Shown one piece after another: positions 1-9,027 of a DNA stretch of 64,000 bases. Position 1 is the first letter of the stretch; every line of letters begins with the position of its first letter. This stretch comes from Parafrigoribacterium_A soli (lineage in GTDB: Bacteria; Actinomycetota; Actinomycetes; Actinomycetales; Microbacteriaceae), in contig NZ_JBELNZ010000004.1 in assembly GCF_040227235.1 (NCBI RefSeq), positions 186,001 through 250,000 of the forward strand, in the 5' to 3' direction. The translations under genes were made by a program, and so were the position numbers. The notes beneath the pieces are model-generated. The model ran no database searches. It saw only the letters and a list, made by a program, of their open reading frames with translations, and was not told the DNA's origin.

Positions 1-917
1 TACGCGATTGCCGGATACCCGAGGATGTCCAGTCCGCCATAGCGCAGCGTCACCAGAACGACGACGGCCGAGAGCGCAGCCAACCGTGCATCGAGCGGCA
101 CCTTGTGCGAGTACAGCGCCAGGCACGCGCCGAATAGGAAGATCAGTGGCAGGCTCACCCGATACGGGTCTGCGAAGTACGGGAATATCTGCCCGGGAGC
201 ACCGGGGACGATCTTCGAGGCGACCTGGAGCAAGAAATAGAACGCCGTGACGACCGGCACCAGGATGCGCGCACGCTTCAGCACCCCGAAGATGACGAAC
301 ACCCAGATGATGAGATAGCTACCCCACTCATAGGCGAGTGTCCATAGCGACCCGTTGAACACGGAGCCGGCACCGGAGAGGCCATAGGGAGTCGTTGTCT
401 GGAAGATGTCGTAGATGCTGTAGGTGCCTACGGTGAGCTTCCAGTTGGCGACAAAGTAATGCAGGGGGCCGCCGACCCCCGGACCGAAGTAGTCGCCGAG
501 GTTGCGGCCCATAATAAGCCAGGCCGCGGGTCCCACGATGAGCGCGGCGACCAGCAGCACGAGCCAGAAAGCCGGGAAGATGCGCAGGAACCGTCTCCAG
601 ATGAACTGGAGCGCATCTGCGCCGGTTCCACTCTTGGTGATGAGGTAACCACTGATGGCGAAGAATCCAAGAACGGCCATGCCGCCCAGGTTTTGCTGAT
701 GCCTGACCAGAGTGACGAACGGATCTTCGCCCCATCCGCCCAACGGGAACGCATGGGAAAAGATGACCGCCGCAGCGAGAACAAGACGAATGACCCCAAA
801 GGAGTTCTGATGGCCGGCCAGGCCATCCTTGAGGCTAAGCCGCGGCTGCGCGGAAAGTGCCGCTGTGTCACGCGGCGGCGGTTGGTTTTCTGCCCGGGTT
901 GCGGTTGAGCTGGTCAT
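1..917 (-). CDS. Acyltransferase family 3 membrane protein (3' end outside window)
   Basis: Partial gene: the reading frame runs off the left edge, leaving about 305 residues. It encodes a polytopic membrane protein of the acyltransferase 3 family, which transfers acetyl or other acyl groups onto extracytoplasmic sugars. The N-terminal tail of about 35 residues is polar. It is followed by the family-typical first helix with FSHAFP at about residues 53-58 (the His is the usual catalytic candidate) and then by a segment reading FFAISGYLITKSG. At least six further hydrophobic segments follow. The start is the ATG at 917. The neighbouring glycosyltransferases suggest it decorates the surface polysaccharide; this is inferred from context. 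The true frame is open through the whole edge region, whereas the other minus-strand ORFs here are arginine-rich shadows. Confidence 0.85.
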   Translation of the reverse strand, partial: MTSSTATRAENQPPPRDTAALSAQPRLSLKDGLAGHQNSFGVIRLVLAAAVIFSHAFPLGGWGEDPFVTLVRHQQNLGGMAVLGFFAISGYLITKSGTGADALQFIWRRFLRIFPAFWLVLLVAALIVGPAAWLIMGRNLGDYFGPGVGGPLHYFVANWKLTVGTYSIYDIFQTTTPYGLSGAGSVFNGSLWTLAYEWGSYLIIWVFVIFGVLKRARILVPVVTAFYFLLQVASKIVPGAPGQIFPYFADPYRVSLPLIFLFGACLALYSHKVPLDARLAALSAVVVLVTLRYGGLDILGYPAIA

Positions 918-1062
918 GACGCAGGGGTCGCACTCTCTGATCGTGGTAATAGGAACTCTAAGGGACTGGCCCTCAAAGCCGTCGCAGCACACATCCCCGC
1001 AAACTCAGTCGCTCGTCGGCCCTCTCGGCGCCGGTCATCACGCCGGTCCTCAGCGTTGGGCA

Positions 1063-3549
1063 TCAACGACGCCGAAGGCGATTGCGTACTTTCCCCAACA
1101 CAACCCGCGGACCGCCGTTGCTCAGGTAGTGCCGCACGAGGCGCAGATTATGACGGAATCCGTAAGGCTTACGCCGTTTCTTGCGCGCAAGGACGGTCGC
1201 GTTGATGTCCTGCGTGGCCAGGCGGCGTTCTACGAGGTCAGCGGCGCGGTGCGGGTGACGCACGAACTCGACCAGAGGAGCAAGCGTCCGCTCCCATAAG
1301 AAAACCTCGCGCACCCGATGAATGTTGGCCCGGCTCGCCGCAATGAACTCGTCGTCGAAGAGGATTCGCTCAAGCGCCTTCGCGAGCGCCTCCACATCGC
1401 CGGACGGTACGACCACGCCGAGGCCCTCGGCCTCTACCAGCTCGGCAAAGCTGTCACCCTCGGTGACAACCATGGGCAATTCCGCCCAAAGGTAGTCAAG
1501 GATGCGGGTGCGGAAGGAGAAGGTGGTCTCGACGTGGGTGAAGTGCGTGCTGACCCCGGCATCCGCCTCGGTCAAGAAGTTCTCACGGTCGGCGTAGTCG
1601 ACCCAGGACGCATTGAAAAAGACCGTGGTGTCGAGCGCTCCGAGTTCCGCGGCCAGTGCACGCGACTCGCTCACGATCGCCATCTCCGGAACCCCAGGGT
1701 GGGGATGCTTCGTGCCTTGAAAGAACAGGCGCACGTTCGGATGCCGCTCCGAGAGCATTGCAACGGCGCGAATCAGTCCCTTGGGGTCGAACCAGCTGTA
1801 AAGTCCCCCTGACCACAGCAAGACCTTGTCATCCGCCGCAATTCCAGGAAGCACGCCCTTCAGCACAGCCTTGCGATGCGCCGGCGGCGTGCTGTCGAGG
1901 CCGAATGGCACGATGTCGATCAGCCCGCTGAGGTCGGTATCGTTCTCATAGTTGGCGGGGTTGATCCGCCCGAGCGCCGCAAGCTGACCCAGATAAAACA
2001 ACCTCTGCCGTTCAGACGCGCAGACAAGAAAGTCGGCGCGGGACAGCTGATTGTTCAGCACTTCCGTGGCGTCGGCAACCTGCTTGTCCCAGGTGGCCAC
2101 GGGCAGTTCGCGACCCTGCTCAAGTTGCTCGAGGTGCATGGGGTCGTAGATGTCCGCAACGATGATCTTCTCTGAATGCTGCAGCGCGTCAAACACCGCG
2201 AACGCATGCCCCTGGAAAATGATCACGTCGGCCCACGCCTCTAACGGAGCGAAGGCGCGGTTATCCCCGGCCCTGACATGTTCGAGACCGAATGGTGCCT
2301 CGACAATCTCGAGCGATGACATGGTCACGAGTTTTACGTCGTTGCCGGCGGAGAGCGCCTGCGCCATGTGCCAGGCACGGATGGCCGGACCTGCCATTTT
2401 CGCCCCGATAGGATCCCCGGTGATAATGAGCACTTTCGTGTTCTCGGGGCGCTCAAGCACCGCAAAGGCCTGCACGATGTTCTCGTAACCGTCGAGGTAA
2501 CCCTGATCATCATTAGATGGCGCATCGACGCGACGGAACAGTGACCAGATTGCGCGGTCGGAGATCACCCTGGTTGCTTGGATGCGGTCACGTGACGCGG
2601 TCATCGAAGCGAGCTGCTGCACGAACTGATCGACCCCGTAGGCGCTAGCGAGCAGTTGCCGGGAGACCAACTGTTCCGGCTCCGCGCTGCCGCTGGGATT
2701 CCGAAAATCGAACTCCGTCGAGTCGGCACTCGCCTTGGACACCCCGCGCCGGATCGACAGGGCGATGGCGGCCGGAAGTGCCTCGTCGAGCCGTTCCTGC
2801 CCCAGATTCTTGTACAGGGTGAAGAGGGCGTTGCGCTCGAGGTGATAGTCCTCTCGGAACGAACCGAACTTGTTCACCGACCCGTGATGCTTGTGGAAGG
2901 CAATGGATTCGGGCTGGTAGCGATAGCGATAGCCGAGAAGGTTGAGCCGCCAGCCGAGATCCACATCCTCGAAGAACATGAAGAATCTCTCGTCGAAGCC
3001 CTCAAGGAGTTGATAGACGCTCCGGCGCACGAACATTGCCGATCCGGTACCGAACAGCACGTCGGTTGCGCGATGTGGGTACGAGGCTTCCCTCTGGCCC
3101 ACGAAGGGCTTGTATCCCATCCCGAACCAGGTCATCGCCGCGTCGACGTAGTCGACCAGGTTTCCCTCCCAGTCGAGGACCTTGCTCGCGACGGCCCCGA
3201 TCTGGTCCGACTCACCGAAGGTTTCGACGGCAGCGCGAATCCACTGGGAGTCGGGCTTGGCATCGCTGTTCAGGAAGGCAACGAACTCTCCCGTGCTGTG
3301 CTCGACGCCCAGGTTGCACCCGCCGGCAAAGCCACGATTCTCCGTCGATTCAACGAGTGTGACCCACGGGGCTGCGGCCCTGATTTTTGCCGCACTGTCA
3401 TCCCCCGAGGCGTTCTCCACCACGATGACTTCGAGCCGATCTTCAGGCCAGTCGACTTTCCGAAGCTCGTTCACCGCTTCGATCGTCAGCTCCGCGCCTC
3501 GAAAATTGACGAGAACGACGGACACAACGCCCGGCCTGGATTCGGCCAT
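1063..3549 (-). CDS. Bifunctional glycosyltransferase, GT2 domain fused to GT4 domain
   Basis: An 828-residue protein with two glycosyltransferase domains. The N-terminal GT2 domain (about 5-260) shows VVSVVLVNFRG, NRGFAGGCNLGV, the metal-binding-type FLNSDAKP and FFEDVDLGWRLNLLGYR, as in rhamnosyltransferases of the WbbL type. The C-terminal GT4 domain (about 370-740) shows GAKMAGPAIRAW, IVPFGLDS and SFRTRILDYLWAELP. About 110 residues with no clear domain separate them, and the tail is very basic. The ATG at 3549 is preceded by GAGAGG at good spacing; an in-frame TTG at 3582 would add 11 residues. It lies 44 bp downstream of a separate gene that is homologous to its own GT4 half, in the same orientation. 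It probably adds two different sugars in succession to a surface glycan; donor and acceptor cannot be read from the sequence. Confidence 0.88.
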   Translation of the reverse strand: MAESRPGVVSVVLVNFRGAELTIEAVNELRKVDWPEDRLEVIVVENASGDDSAAKIRAAAPWVTLVESTENRGFAGGCNLGVEHSTGEFVAFLNSDAKPDSQWIRAAVETFGESDQIGAVASKVLDWEGNLVDYVDAAMTWFGMGYKPFVGQREASYPHRATDVLFGTGSAMFVRRSVYQLLEGFDERFFMFFEDVDLGWRLNLLGYRYRYQPESIAFHKHHGSVNKFGSFREDYHLERNALFTLYKNLGQERLDEALPAAIALSIRRGVSKASADSTEFDFRNPSGSAEPEQLVSRQLLASAYGVDQFVQQLASMTASRDRIQATRVISDRAIWSLFRRVDAPSNDDQGYLDGYENIVQAFAVLERPENTKVLIITGDPIGAKMAGPAIRAWHMAQALSAGNDVKLVTMSSLEIVEAPFGLEHVRAGDNRAFAPLEAWADVIIFQGHAFAVFDALQHSEKIIVADIYDPMHLEQLEQGRELPVATWDKQVADATEVLNNQLSRADFLVCASERQRLFYLGQLAALGRINPANYENDTDLSGLIDIVPFGLDSTPPAHRKAVLKGVLPGIAADDKVLLWSGGLYSWFDPKGLIRAVAMLSERHPNVRLFFQGTKHPHPGVPEMAIVSESRALAAELGALDTTVFFNASWVDYADRENFLTEADAGVSTHFTHVETTFSFRTRILDYLWAELPMVVTEGDSFAELVEAEGLGVVVPSGDVEALAKALERILFDDEFIAASRANIHRVREVFLWERTLAPLVEFVRHPHRAADLVERRLATQDINATVLARKKRRKPYGFRHNLRLVRHYLSNGGPRVVLGKVRNRLRRR

Positions 3550-3593
3550 GTCGAACCTCTCTCTGGCACGGATTGTGGTCAAGAGTTTATCGG

Positions 3594-4958
3594 CTAGAGC
3601 TTGCGACGCAGACCGAGGAGCTTTCTGACGCCGTCGGCGGTGGCCCTCAGCGGCGCGGTTATCCGCCAGGACAAACTGGCCTCCAGACCCGCCACGCGTG
3701 TGGTCAGCCTTCGCACCTGATAACTGCTCGCCGGCTCGATTCCCAAGGCGCGGTCCTGCGCCTGGTGCGGGTTCATGCAGAACTCAATGAGGGGCTGCAG
3801 CGCGATCGCCCAGGTCATCGTTGCGGCGAACTCGGTGACGCGCGCGGAGACTCGCGCATTCTCGGCTTCGTCGTAGAGGACCTCGTCAATCGCCTGCACG
3901 AGGGCATCGACATCCCGTGGTGGCACCGTGCGGCCGAGTTGCTGTTTGTCCACAATGTCCGCGAAGGTGTCGCCCGTCGTGCTCACAATGGGCAACCCGG
4001 CCCAGAGATAGTCGAGGATTCGGGTACGGAAGCTGAATGCGGTCTCGAGGTGCTCAAGGTGGGTGCTCACCCCGACATCAGCGTCGAGAAGGTAGTCGGC
4101 GCGTTGCTCGTAAGGAACCCATCCTTCGTTGAAGAAGACCACCGAATCGAGGATGCCGAGTTCGCGGGCGAGCGCGTGCGCCTCAAAGCCCATCCTCATG
4201 GTCGGCACGGACGGATTCGGGTGCTTGACTCCGAGAAAGAAGAGCCTGAGGTCCGGGCGCTTGATGGATAGTTTGTGGACGGCCCTGATGAGGGTGAGCG
4301 GATCGAACCAGTTATAGATTCCGCCACCCCAGATGATGACCTTGTCGTCCGGCCCGATTCCCGGCACGGTGCCCTTGATCCCGTGCGCCCGCTGAACCGG
4401 TGCACTATCCGCGACCCCAAACGGAACAACGTCAAGAAGCGCTCGCAGGCTCGCGTCCTGATCGTGAGTTGCCGGATTGATGCGTCCCACGGCGGCAAGC
4501 TGGCCGAGCCAGAAATCACGCTGCTTCTCCGACGCGCACAGCATGTAGTCCGCGCGTTCGATCTGTTCATTGAGCAGGCCGACAACCGATGCGGAAGCGA
4601 GGAATCGCTCCTCAGTCGGAAGATCACTGCCCTGTTCCAACTGCTCCAGGTGCATCGGGTCGTAAATGTCGGCAACGATGATCTTCGAAGACTTCTTCAT
4701 CCACGGGTGGCTGGCCAACAGGTGCCCCTGGAAGATGATGACGTCTGCCCATCGCTCCTGCGCGTGCAACTCGGGAGGCGTCGTGTGCAGGACTTCGAAG
4801 TCGGGGTGCGTCAGCGACGAGAACGTTGTCGACACGAGGCGAACGGTTGTGACCTTGGAGATCGCCTTGGCCATCTCGAATGCCCTGATGGCCGGTCCGG
4901 CCATCCGCGCGCCCAGGGTGTCAGCTGTTACGACGAGAATGTTGGGGGTCGACGACAT
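3594..4958 (-). CDS. GT4-family glycosyltransferase, paralogue of the downstream GT4 domain
   Basis: A 454-residue cytoplasmic glycosyltransferase of the GT-B fold, family GT4. The N-terminal half carries GARMAGPAIRAFEMAKAIS and IIFQGH. The C-terminal half carries DIVPFG, WGGGIYNWFD, the donor-site-like SFRTRILDYLWAGLP and IVSTTGD. Several long runs, including IIVADIYDPMHLEQLEQG, are identical in the GT4 half of the next gene, so the two arose by duplication. The extreme C-terminus reads SWRITAPLRA, a tail also present in the DUF616-type protein near 12.6 kb. The start ATG at 4958 has AAGGA about 12 nt upstream. It is the first gene of a minus-strand operon, divergent from the membrane protein at 5118. 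Substrates are unknown. Confidence 0.88.
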   Translation of the reverse strand: MSSTPNILVVTADTLGARMAGPAIRAFEMAKAISKVTTVRLVSTTFSSLTHPDFEVLHTTPPELHAQERWADVIIFQGHLLASHPWMKKSSKIIVADIYDPMHLEQLEQGSDLPTEERFLASASVVGLLNEQIERADYMLCASEKQRDFWLGQLAAVGRINPATHDQDASLRALLDVVPFGVADSAPVQRAHGIKGTVPGIGPDDKVIIWGGGIYNWFDPLTLIRAVHKLSIKRPDLRLFFLGVKHPNPSVPTMRMGFEAHALARELGILDSVVFFNEGWVPYEQRADYLLDADVGVSTHLEHLETAFSFRTRILDYLWAGLPIVSTTGDTFADIVDKQQLGRTVPPRDVDALVQAIDEVLYDEAENARVSARVTEFAATMTWAIALQPLIEFCMNPHQAQDRALGIEPASSYQVRRLTTRVAGLEASLSWRITAPLRATADGVRKLLGLRRKL

Positions 4959-5117
4959 CGCAGGCGATTTTCCTTGTCAGTGTTGTGTGTTCATGCTGTT
5001 AGTCGGTCGCGGCTACGCAAGCGCAGAAGTCGTCCACGCGGAACGTGGGTAATCTTAACACCGCCCCGCTCGGACAGGCTGGGAGCAGCAGACACCGGCA
5101 GAGGAAGGGGTACCACT

Positions 5118-6491
5118 ATGGCAGAACCGTCGACGACCGCCATGACAGTGACACCCGATGGCCCCGCTCAGGCGCCCGAACGTTCGCGACGAGAAACGTT
5201 CGTCGCCTGGTTGAGGCGCTCCTGGGTTCCGTTGGTGCTGGTCGCTGCAGCCTTGGCGATGTGCGGCACGGTCACCGTGCAACATCACCACCAGTTCTCC
5301 CCCTACGACGAATGGGTCTACTACGACTACGTCACGAAGATCCCCACCCAGGGGATCGTTCGACAGGGCGAGTATGTGGGCAGCACCGCCCTCGAAGCGA
5401 TGGCCTGCGTCGGGGACGCGTACGGCGCGAGGGGGCAAGTCTGCACTGGCCCCAACGGCCACTATCAAGCTCCAGCCCACTACCCCCAGGAGGGGAAGAC
5501 CACGGCTGATGCGTACACACCGCTCTACTTTGACGTGACGTGGGGCCTTGGAACGGCGATCAAGTTCGTGACTGGGCTCGACTTTCTCACCGCAGCCAGG
5601 CTCAGCGGATTCTTTTGGCTCGCCGGGGGGCTGATCGCATTCAGCGCCTTGGCACGCGAGCTGAAGATCAACAAACTTCTCACGGTCGGGCTCGGCCTGG
5701 TATTGGTGGGGTCGGCCGCTTCGAAATATGCCTTTACCTACATCAGCACCGACGCATCCGCTTTTGTTTCCGGGGCTGTATTGCTGTTGTTGGCCTTGCG
5801 CTTCATTCGAGGCAAGACATCCGGCTGGTGGCTTGTGCCTGTGGCAGTCCTCGCCGTACTGCTCAAGATAACCAATATCTTCGCGGTGGGACTGGTCGCA
5901 GTATTTCTGCTGACCTTCGCACTCTTGAAGTGGCGGCAGCGACGGAACTGGCCGCCTGACCGGCCCTCGCCGCTCAAGATCGGGGTTCTGACGGGGACGT
6001 TCGTTCTCGCGTCACTCCTGACGCAGGGGGTGTGGCTCGTCATACGCGCGGCCATCGCCGTTGGCGACGGGCCCAATCAGGGTGTCGATGTGCCGATCTC
6101 GATCCGTGGCGTCGCGGCCACCGTCACTACGTTCTTCCAGCTACCCGGGACCCGCACCGTGGATGGGCTGTTGGAGCTGCCTCTCGCGCTGCTCATTATC
6201 GTGGGCATTTTCGGCTTCTTCCTCCAGGCCAAAGGTTCCGGAGAAAAGCGAGCTTTGAGCATCGCTACGGTCGTGTCAGCGACCCTCTTCGGTCCGCTAC
6301 TCCTCGTTGTCATGGGCATCGTGTTGGGCGCGGCATTCCCCGTCGTGCCGCGATATTCAGAATCGCTCATGCCCGCATTCTTCGCCGCAATAGCGTTCAC
6401 AGCACATAACAAACTGTCGCGCTACCTCGTGCTGGGCTACGGCATAGTGCTCACTGTCGCCGTGATCGGCCGCGCGTTCTACCTGCACTGA
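5118..6491 (+). CDS. Polytopic membrane protein, GT-C glycosyltransferase-like
   Basis: A 457-residue integral membrane protein with about ten hydrophobic segments. After the first helix (about 34-52) comes an acidic loop with SPYDEWVYYDYV, resembling the D/E motif that follows the first helix in GT-C glycosyltransferases, which use lipid-phosphate sugars outside the membrane. No named family is recognised with certainty. The ATG at 5118 is preceded by GAGGAAGGGG, a strong ribosome site; the same frame is open far upstream but overlaps the divergent glycosyltransferase and is noncoding there. It ends 22 bp from the convergent rmlA. Context suggests it modifies or extends the glycan of this locus outside the cell; this is inference. 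Confidence 0.75.
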   Translation: MAEPSTTAMTVTPDGPAQAPERSRRETFVAWLRRSWVPLVLVAAALAMCGTVTVQHHHQFSPYDEWVYYDYVTKIPTQGIVRQGEYVGSTALEAMACVGDAYGARGQVCTGPNGHYQAPAHYPQEGKTTADAYTPLYFDVTWGLGTAIKFVTGLDFLTAARLSGFFWLAGGLIAFSALARELKINKLLTVGLGLVLVGSAASKYAFTYISTDASAFVSGAVLLLLALRFIRGKTSGWWLVPVAVLAVLLKITNIFAVGLVAVFLLTFALLKWRQRRNWPPDRPSPLKIGVLTGTFVLASLLTQGVWLVIRAAIAVGDGPNQGVDVPISIRGVAATVTTFFQLPGTRTVDGLLELPLALLIIVGIFGFFLQAKGSGEKRALSIATVVSATLFGPLLLVVMGIVLGAAFPVVPRYSESLMPAFFAAIAFTAHNKLSRYLVLGYGIVLTVAVIGRAFYLH

Positions 6492-6513
6492 CCTGCACAC
6501 AGCCGAGCGGAGA

Positions 6514-7383
6514 TTAGTCGGTAAGGTTCAGCAAACCGCTGAGGTAAACGCCGTATCCGCTCTTAGCCAGGGGTTCCGCAAGCTTTTCAAGTTGCGCGTC
6601 ATCGATCCAGCCTGCGCGCCAGGCGATTTCCTCGATGCATCCGACCTTGAAGCCCTGCCGATCCTCGATCACGCGCACATATTCGGACGCCTGCATCATC
6701 GACTCGAACGTTCCGGTGTCGAGCCAGGCCACGCCTCGGTCCAGAACCTGCACACGAAGCTTGCCCGCCTGGAGGTAGCGATCGTTCACCGTGGAGATCT
6801 CAAGCTCTCCGCGGGCACTCGGCTCAATTGTTTTGGCGATCTCGATGACGTCATTGTCGTAGAAGTACAAGCCCGGCACTGCGTAATTGCTCTTTGGTCT
6901 TACCGGCTTCTCCTCGATGGAGATTGCGGTCATCTGGTCATCGAATTCGACGACGCCATACGCGGTCGGGTTGGAGACGTGATACGCGAAGATCAACCCG
7001 CCATCAATTGCGCCGTGCGCGCGAAGGGAGCTTCCGAGGCCGGCTCCGTGAAAGATGTTGTCACCCAGAACCAACGCGACGCTGTCGTCACCGATGAACT
7101 CTTCGCCGATGATGAATGCCTGCGCGAGACCGTCTGGAGAAGGCTGCACCGCATATTCGATTCGAATGCCCAACTCACTACCATCGCCCAGGAGTGCCTT
7201 GAACTGCGCGTTGTACTCGGGCGTCGTGATAACCAGAACATCCCTGACACCCGCCATCATCAGCGTCGACAGCGGGTAATAGATCATCGGCTTGTCGTAG
7301 ATAGGCATCAGTTGCTTAGAAATGCCACGAGTAATGGGCCAGAGCCTTGAGCCAGAGCCACCGGCCAGAATTATTCCGCGCAT
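6514..7383 (-). CDS. rmlA: Glucose-1-phosphate thymidylyltransferase
   Basis: Makes dTDP-glucose from dTTP and glucose-1-phosphate, the first step of dTDP-L-rhamnose synthesis. The 289 residues match the family length. Visible motifs are LAGGSGSRLWP near the N-terminus (the common form has Thr where this has Ser), the uridylyl/thymidylyl-binding segment SKQLMPIYDKPMIYYPLS, LGDNIFHG, and EEKP in the sugar-binding region. It is the last gene of the minus-strand exporter operon and starts only 3 nt after the rmlC stop, so the two are probably translationally coupled. rmlB and rmlD are 11-13 kb away. Confidence 0.95.
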   Translation of the reverse strand: MRGIILAGGSGSRLWPITRGISKQLMPIYDKPMIYYPLSTLMMAGVRDVLVITTPEYNAQFKALLGDGSELGIRIEYAVQPSPDGLAQAFIIGEEFIGDDSVALVLGDNIFHGAGLGSSLRAHGAIDGGLIFAYHVSNPTAYGVVEFDDQMTAISIEEKPVRPKSNYAVPGLYFYDNDVIEIAKTIEPSARGELEISTVNDRYLQAGKLRVQVLDRGVAWLDTGTFESMMQASEYVRVIEDRQGFKVGCIEEIAWRAGWIDDAQLEKLAEPLAKSGYGVYLSGLLNLTD

Positions 7384-7386
7384 CGT

Positions 7387-7998
7387 CTACCGTCCCGCCT
7401 GATTCAGAGAATCGTAGAACCGACGAGCCTCGTCCCAATTCGGCAGAAGTCCGCGTGCCGCGGCCTCAGCCAGGGTCGGAGCCTCGGTGTCTTTGGGTGA
7501 GAGCAATGGGTCGCCTGCCTCCGCCGGAAATGTCAATCCGACTTCGGCGTCGAGGGGATCGATCCCATGCTCGTGCGGCGCGTTATAGGTGTCTGAGACA
7601 AGGTAGCTCACGGTCGCGTCATCGGTGAGTGCCACGAAGGCGTGGCCGAGCCCTTCCGCGAGGTAGATGGCCTTGCGGTCAACGTCGTCGAGGCGAACCG
7701 AATCCCACTGCCCGAAGGTAGGCGAGCCGACCCGGATGTCGACCACATAATCCAGCACCGCACCGTGCGTGGCCGTGACGTACTTGGCCTGCCCTCTCGG
7801 AATATCCGCGAAGTGTATGCCGCGAACCACGCCGCGCTTCGAGACGGAGGTGTTCGCCTGGCGGAGATCGAGCGGATGACCTATGGCTTGCTCGAGAAGA
7901 TCGAAACGGTACCACTCAAGAAAGACTCCGCGATCGTCACCACGAAGGATGGGGGTGATTTCGTAGGAGTCCGGGATAGAAAGTTCACGGATCTGCAC
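7387..7998 (-). CDS. rmlC: dTDP-4-dehydrorhamnose 3,5-epimerase family protein
   Basis: A 203-residue cupin epimerase for the third step of dTDP-L-rhamnose synthesis. It shows SVSKRGVVRGIHFADIPRG with the conserved catalytic-type His, KYVTATHGAVLDYVVDIR, and GLGHAFVALTDDATVSYL. The GTG at 7998 is chosen because it follows the upstream stop (8009) by 10 nt and fits the family N-terminus; an upstream in-frame ATG at 8070 would overlap the preceding gene by 62 nt. It lies between a GT2 gene and rmlA in the exporter operon. The sequence is slightly divergent from the best-known RmlC proteins, so a related epimerase specificity cannot be excluded. Confidence 0.9.
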   Translation of the reverse strand: MQIRELSIPDSYEITPILRGDDRGVFLEWYRFDLLEQAIGHPLDLRQANTSVSKRGVVRGIHFADIPRGQAKYVTATHGAVLDYVVDIRVGSPTFGQWDSVRLDDVDRKAIYLAEGLGHAFVALTDDATVSYLVSDTYNAPHEHGIDPLDAEVGLTFPAEAGDPLLSPKDTEAPTLAEAAARGLLPNWDEARRFYDSLNQAGR

Positions 7999-8008
7999 GT
8001 GGACGATC

Positions 8009-9019
8009 CTACCTGTCGACCTCCAGAGGCTGGAGCAGGTCACGGGCGGCATCCAGTGCTCCGCGGCCAAACTCTGAGTACCGACCCGTCCCCAGTTCCC
8101 TCAGTACGGGCATGATCCGAAGCATTCGATTTGCGGGAAGGCCCCTCCTCATCCGCTCGTGCACGACCTTGCGCCGCGCCGCGGCTCGCCGCGCCTCTGA
8201 CACCCCATTGCCCAGCAAGGGAAGGCGGTCGGCGAGAACAGTCGCACGATCCAGCAGCCGTCGATTGCGCCCTGTGCCCGGTTCCATCAGCCTTCCGAAT
8301 TTACCCAGCACGGAAAGCCGGCGCGCACCGATGTGATTGGATGCGTGCTGGCGGTAGGAGACGAGAGGCTCAGGGAGCACGTCGATTTCGCCGACCGCCG
8401 CAGCAACGATCGCAAGCCACTCATCGTGCACCCATTCCGCGGGGAACGGAGTCGCCGAGTCCAGAAGCCTGCGGCGGATCATGGTGGTTGCCCCGGTCAC
8501 CAGATTGCGCTTCATCAACTGCTCGAACGCGGCGCCAACATGAATGGCATCCTGCGTCGAAGTGCTTACCTCGAGGGCGCGAAAGAGCGTGGCATCGAGT
8601 CGCCGGCCCGACTCATCAACCAGAAAGGCGTCGCTGTGCAGCAGCAGCAGGTCGGGGCGCAGATCGAATACTGCGACGGCACGCTCGACCCGTGAGGGCA
8701 GCCAGATGTCGTCCTGGTCGCTCAGTGCGATCAGCTCGTTCGTACAGGCGAGTAGCGCCTGCTCAAAGTTCCGTGCCACTCCCAGTGCGACCGGGTTCTC
8801 GATTATCCGGAGCTGAACCGCGCTGTCCGGCCGCTCGGCGCGGAACCTCGCGATGACGGCCCGCGCTCGCGGCACGGTCTCGTCGCTGGAGGCATCATCC
8901 GACAGGACAATCTCTGTTGGCGGCTGTGACTGGTCGAGGATGCTGGCCAACTGCTCACCGATGAAACGCTCGCCATTGTGCGTGCACAGAGCGACCGAAA
9001 CGGGATGGGCCGTAGTCAC
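8009..9019 (-). CDS. GT2-family glycosyltransferase
   Basis: A 336-residue GT-A fold transferase. The N-terminus reads SVALCTHNGERFIGEQLASI, followed by LSDDASSDET, GVARNFEQAL, and SDQDDIWLP, where the DxD-type metal site sits; the later WVHDEWLAIVAA is also typical of GT2 rhamnosyl/galactosyl transferases. The C-terminal 90 residues are basic and may contact membrane or lipid-linked acceptor. The start is a GTG at 9019. It lies 8 nt after the Wzt-like ATPase and 10 nt before rmlC, so it belongs to the exporter operon and probably uses dTDP-rhamnose; the donor is inferred from context only. Confidence 0.88.
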   Translation of the reverse strand: MTTAHPVSVALCTHNGERFIGEQLASILDQSQPPTEIVLSDDASSDETVPRARAVIARFRAERPDSAVQLRIIENPVALGVARNFEQALLACTNELIALSDQDDIWLPSRVERAVAVFDLRPDLLLLHSDAFLVDESGRRLDATLFRALEVSTSTQDAIHVGAAFEQLMKRNLVTGATTMIRRRLLDSATPFPAEWVHDEWLAIVAAAVGEIDVLPEPLVSYRQHASNHIGARRLSVLGKFGRLMEPGTGRNRRLLDRATVLADRLPLLGNGVSEARRAAARRKVVHERMRRGLPANRMLRIMPVLRELGTGRYSEFGRGALDAARDLLQPLEVDR

Positions 9020-9027
9020 GGTGCTCG

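Noticed and set aside
2656..3597. A 313-codon plus-strand open frame opposite the GT2 domain
   Set aside because: The minus strand carries full glycosyltransferase motifs here; the plus frame has none and no ribosome site.
4275..5117. Upstream extension of the membrane-protein frame at 5118
   Set aside because: It would overlap the divergent GT4 gene by nearly 700 bp, whereas the ATG at 5118 has a strong ribosome site and starts the hydrophobic protein.
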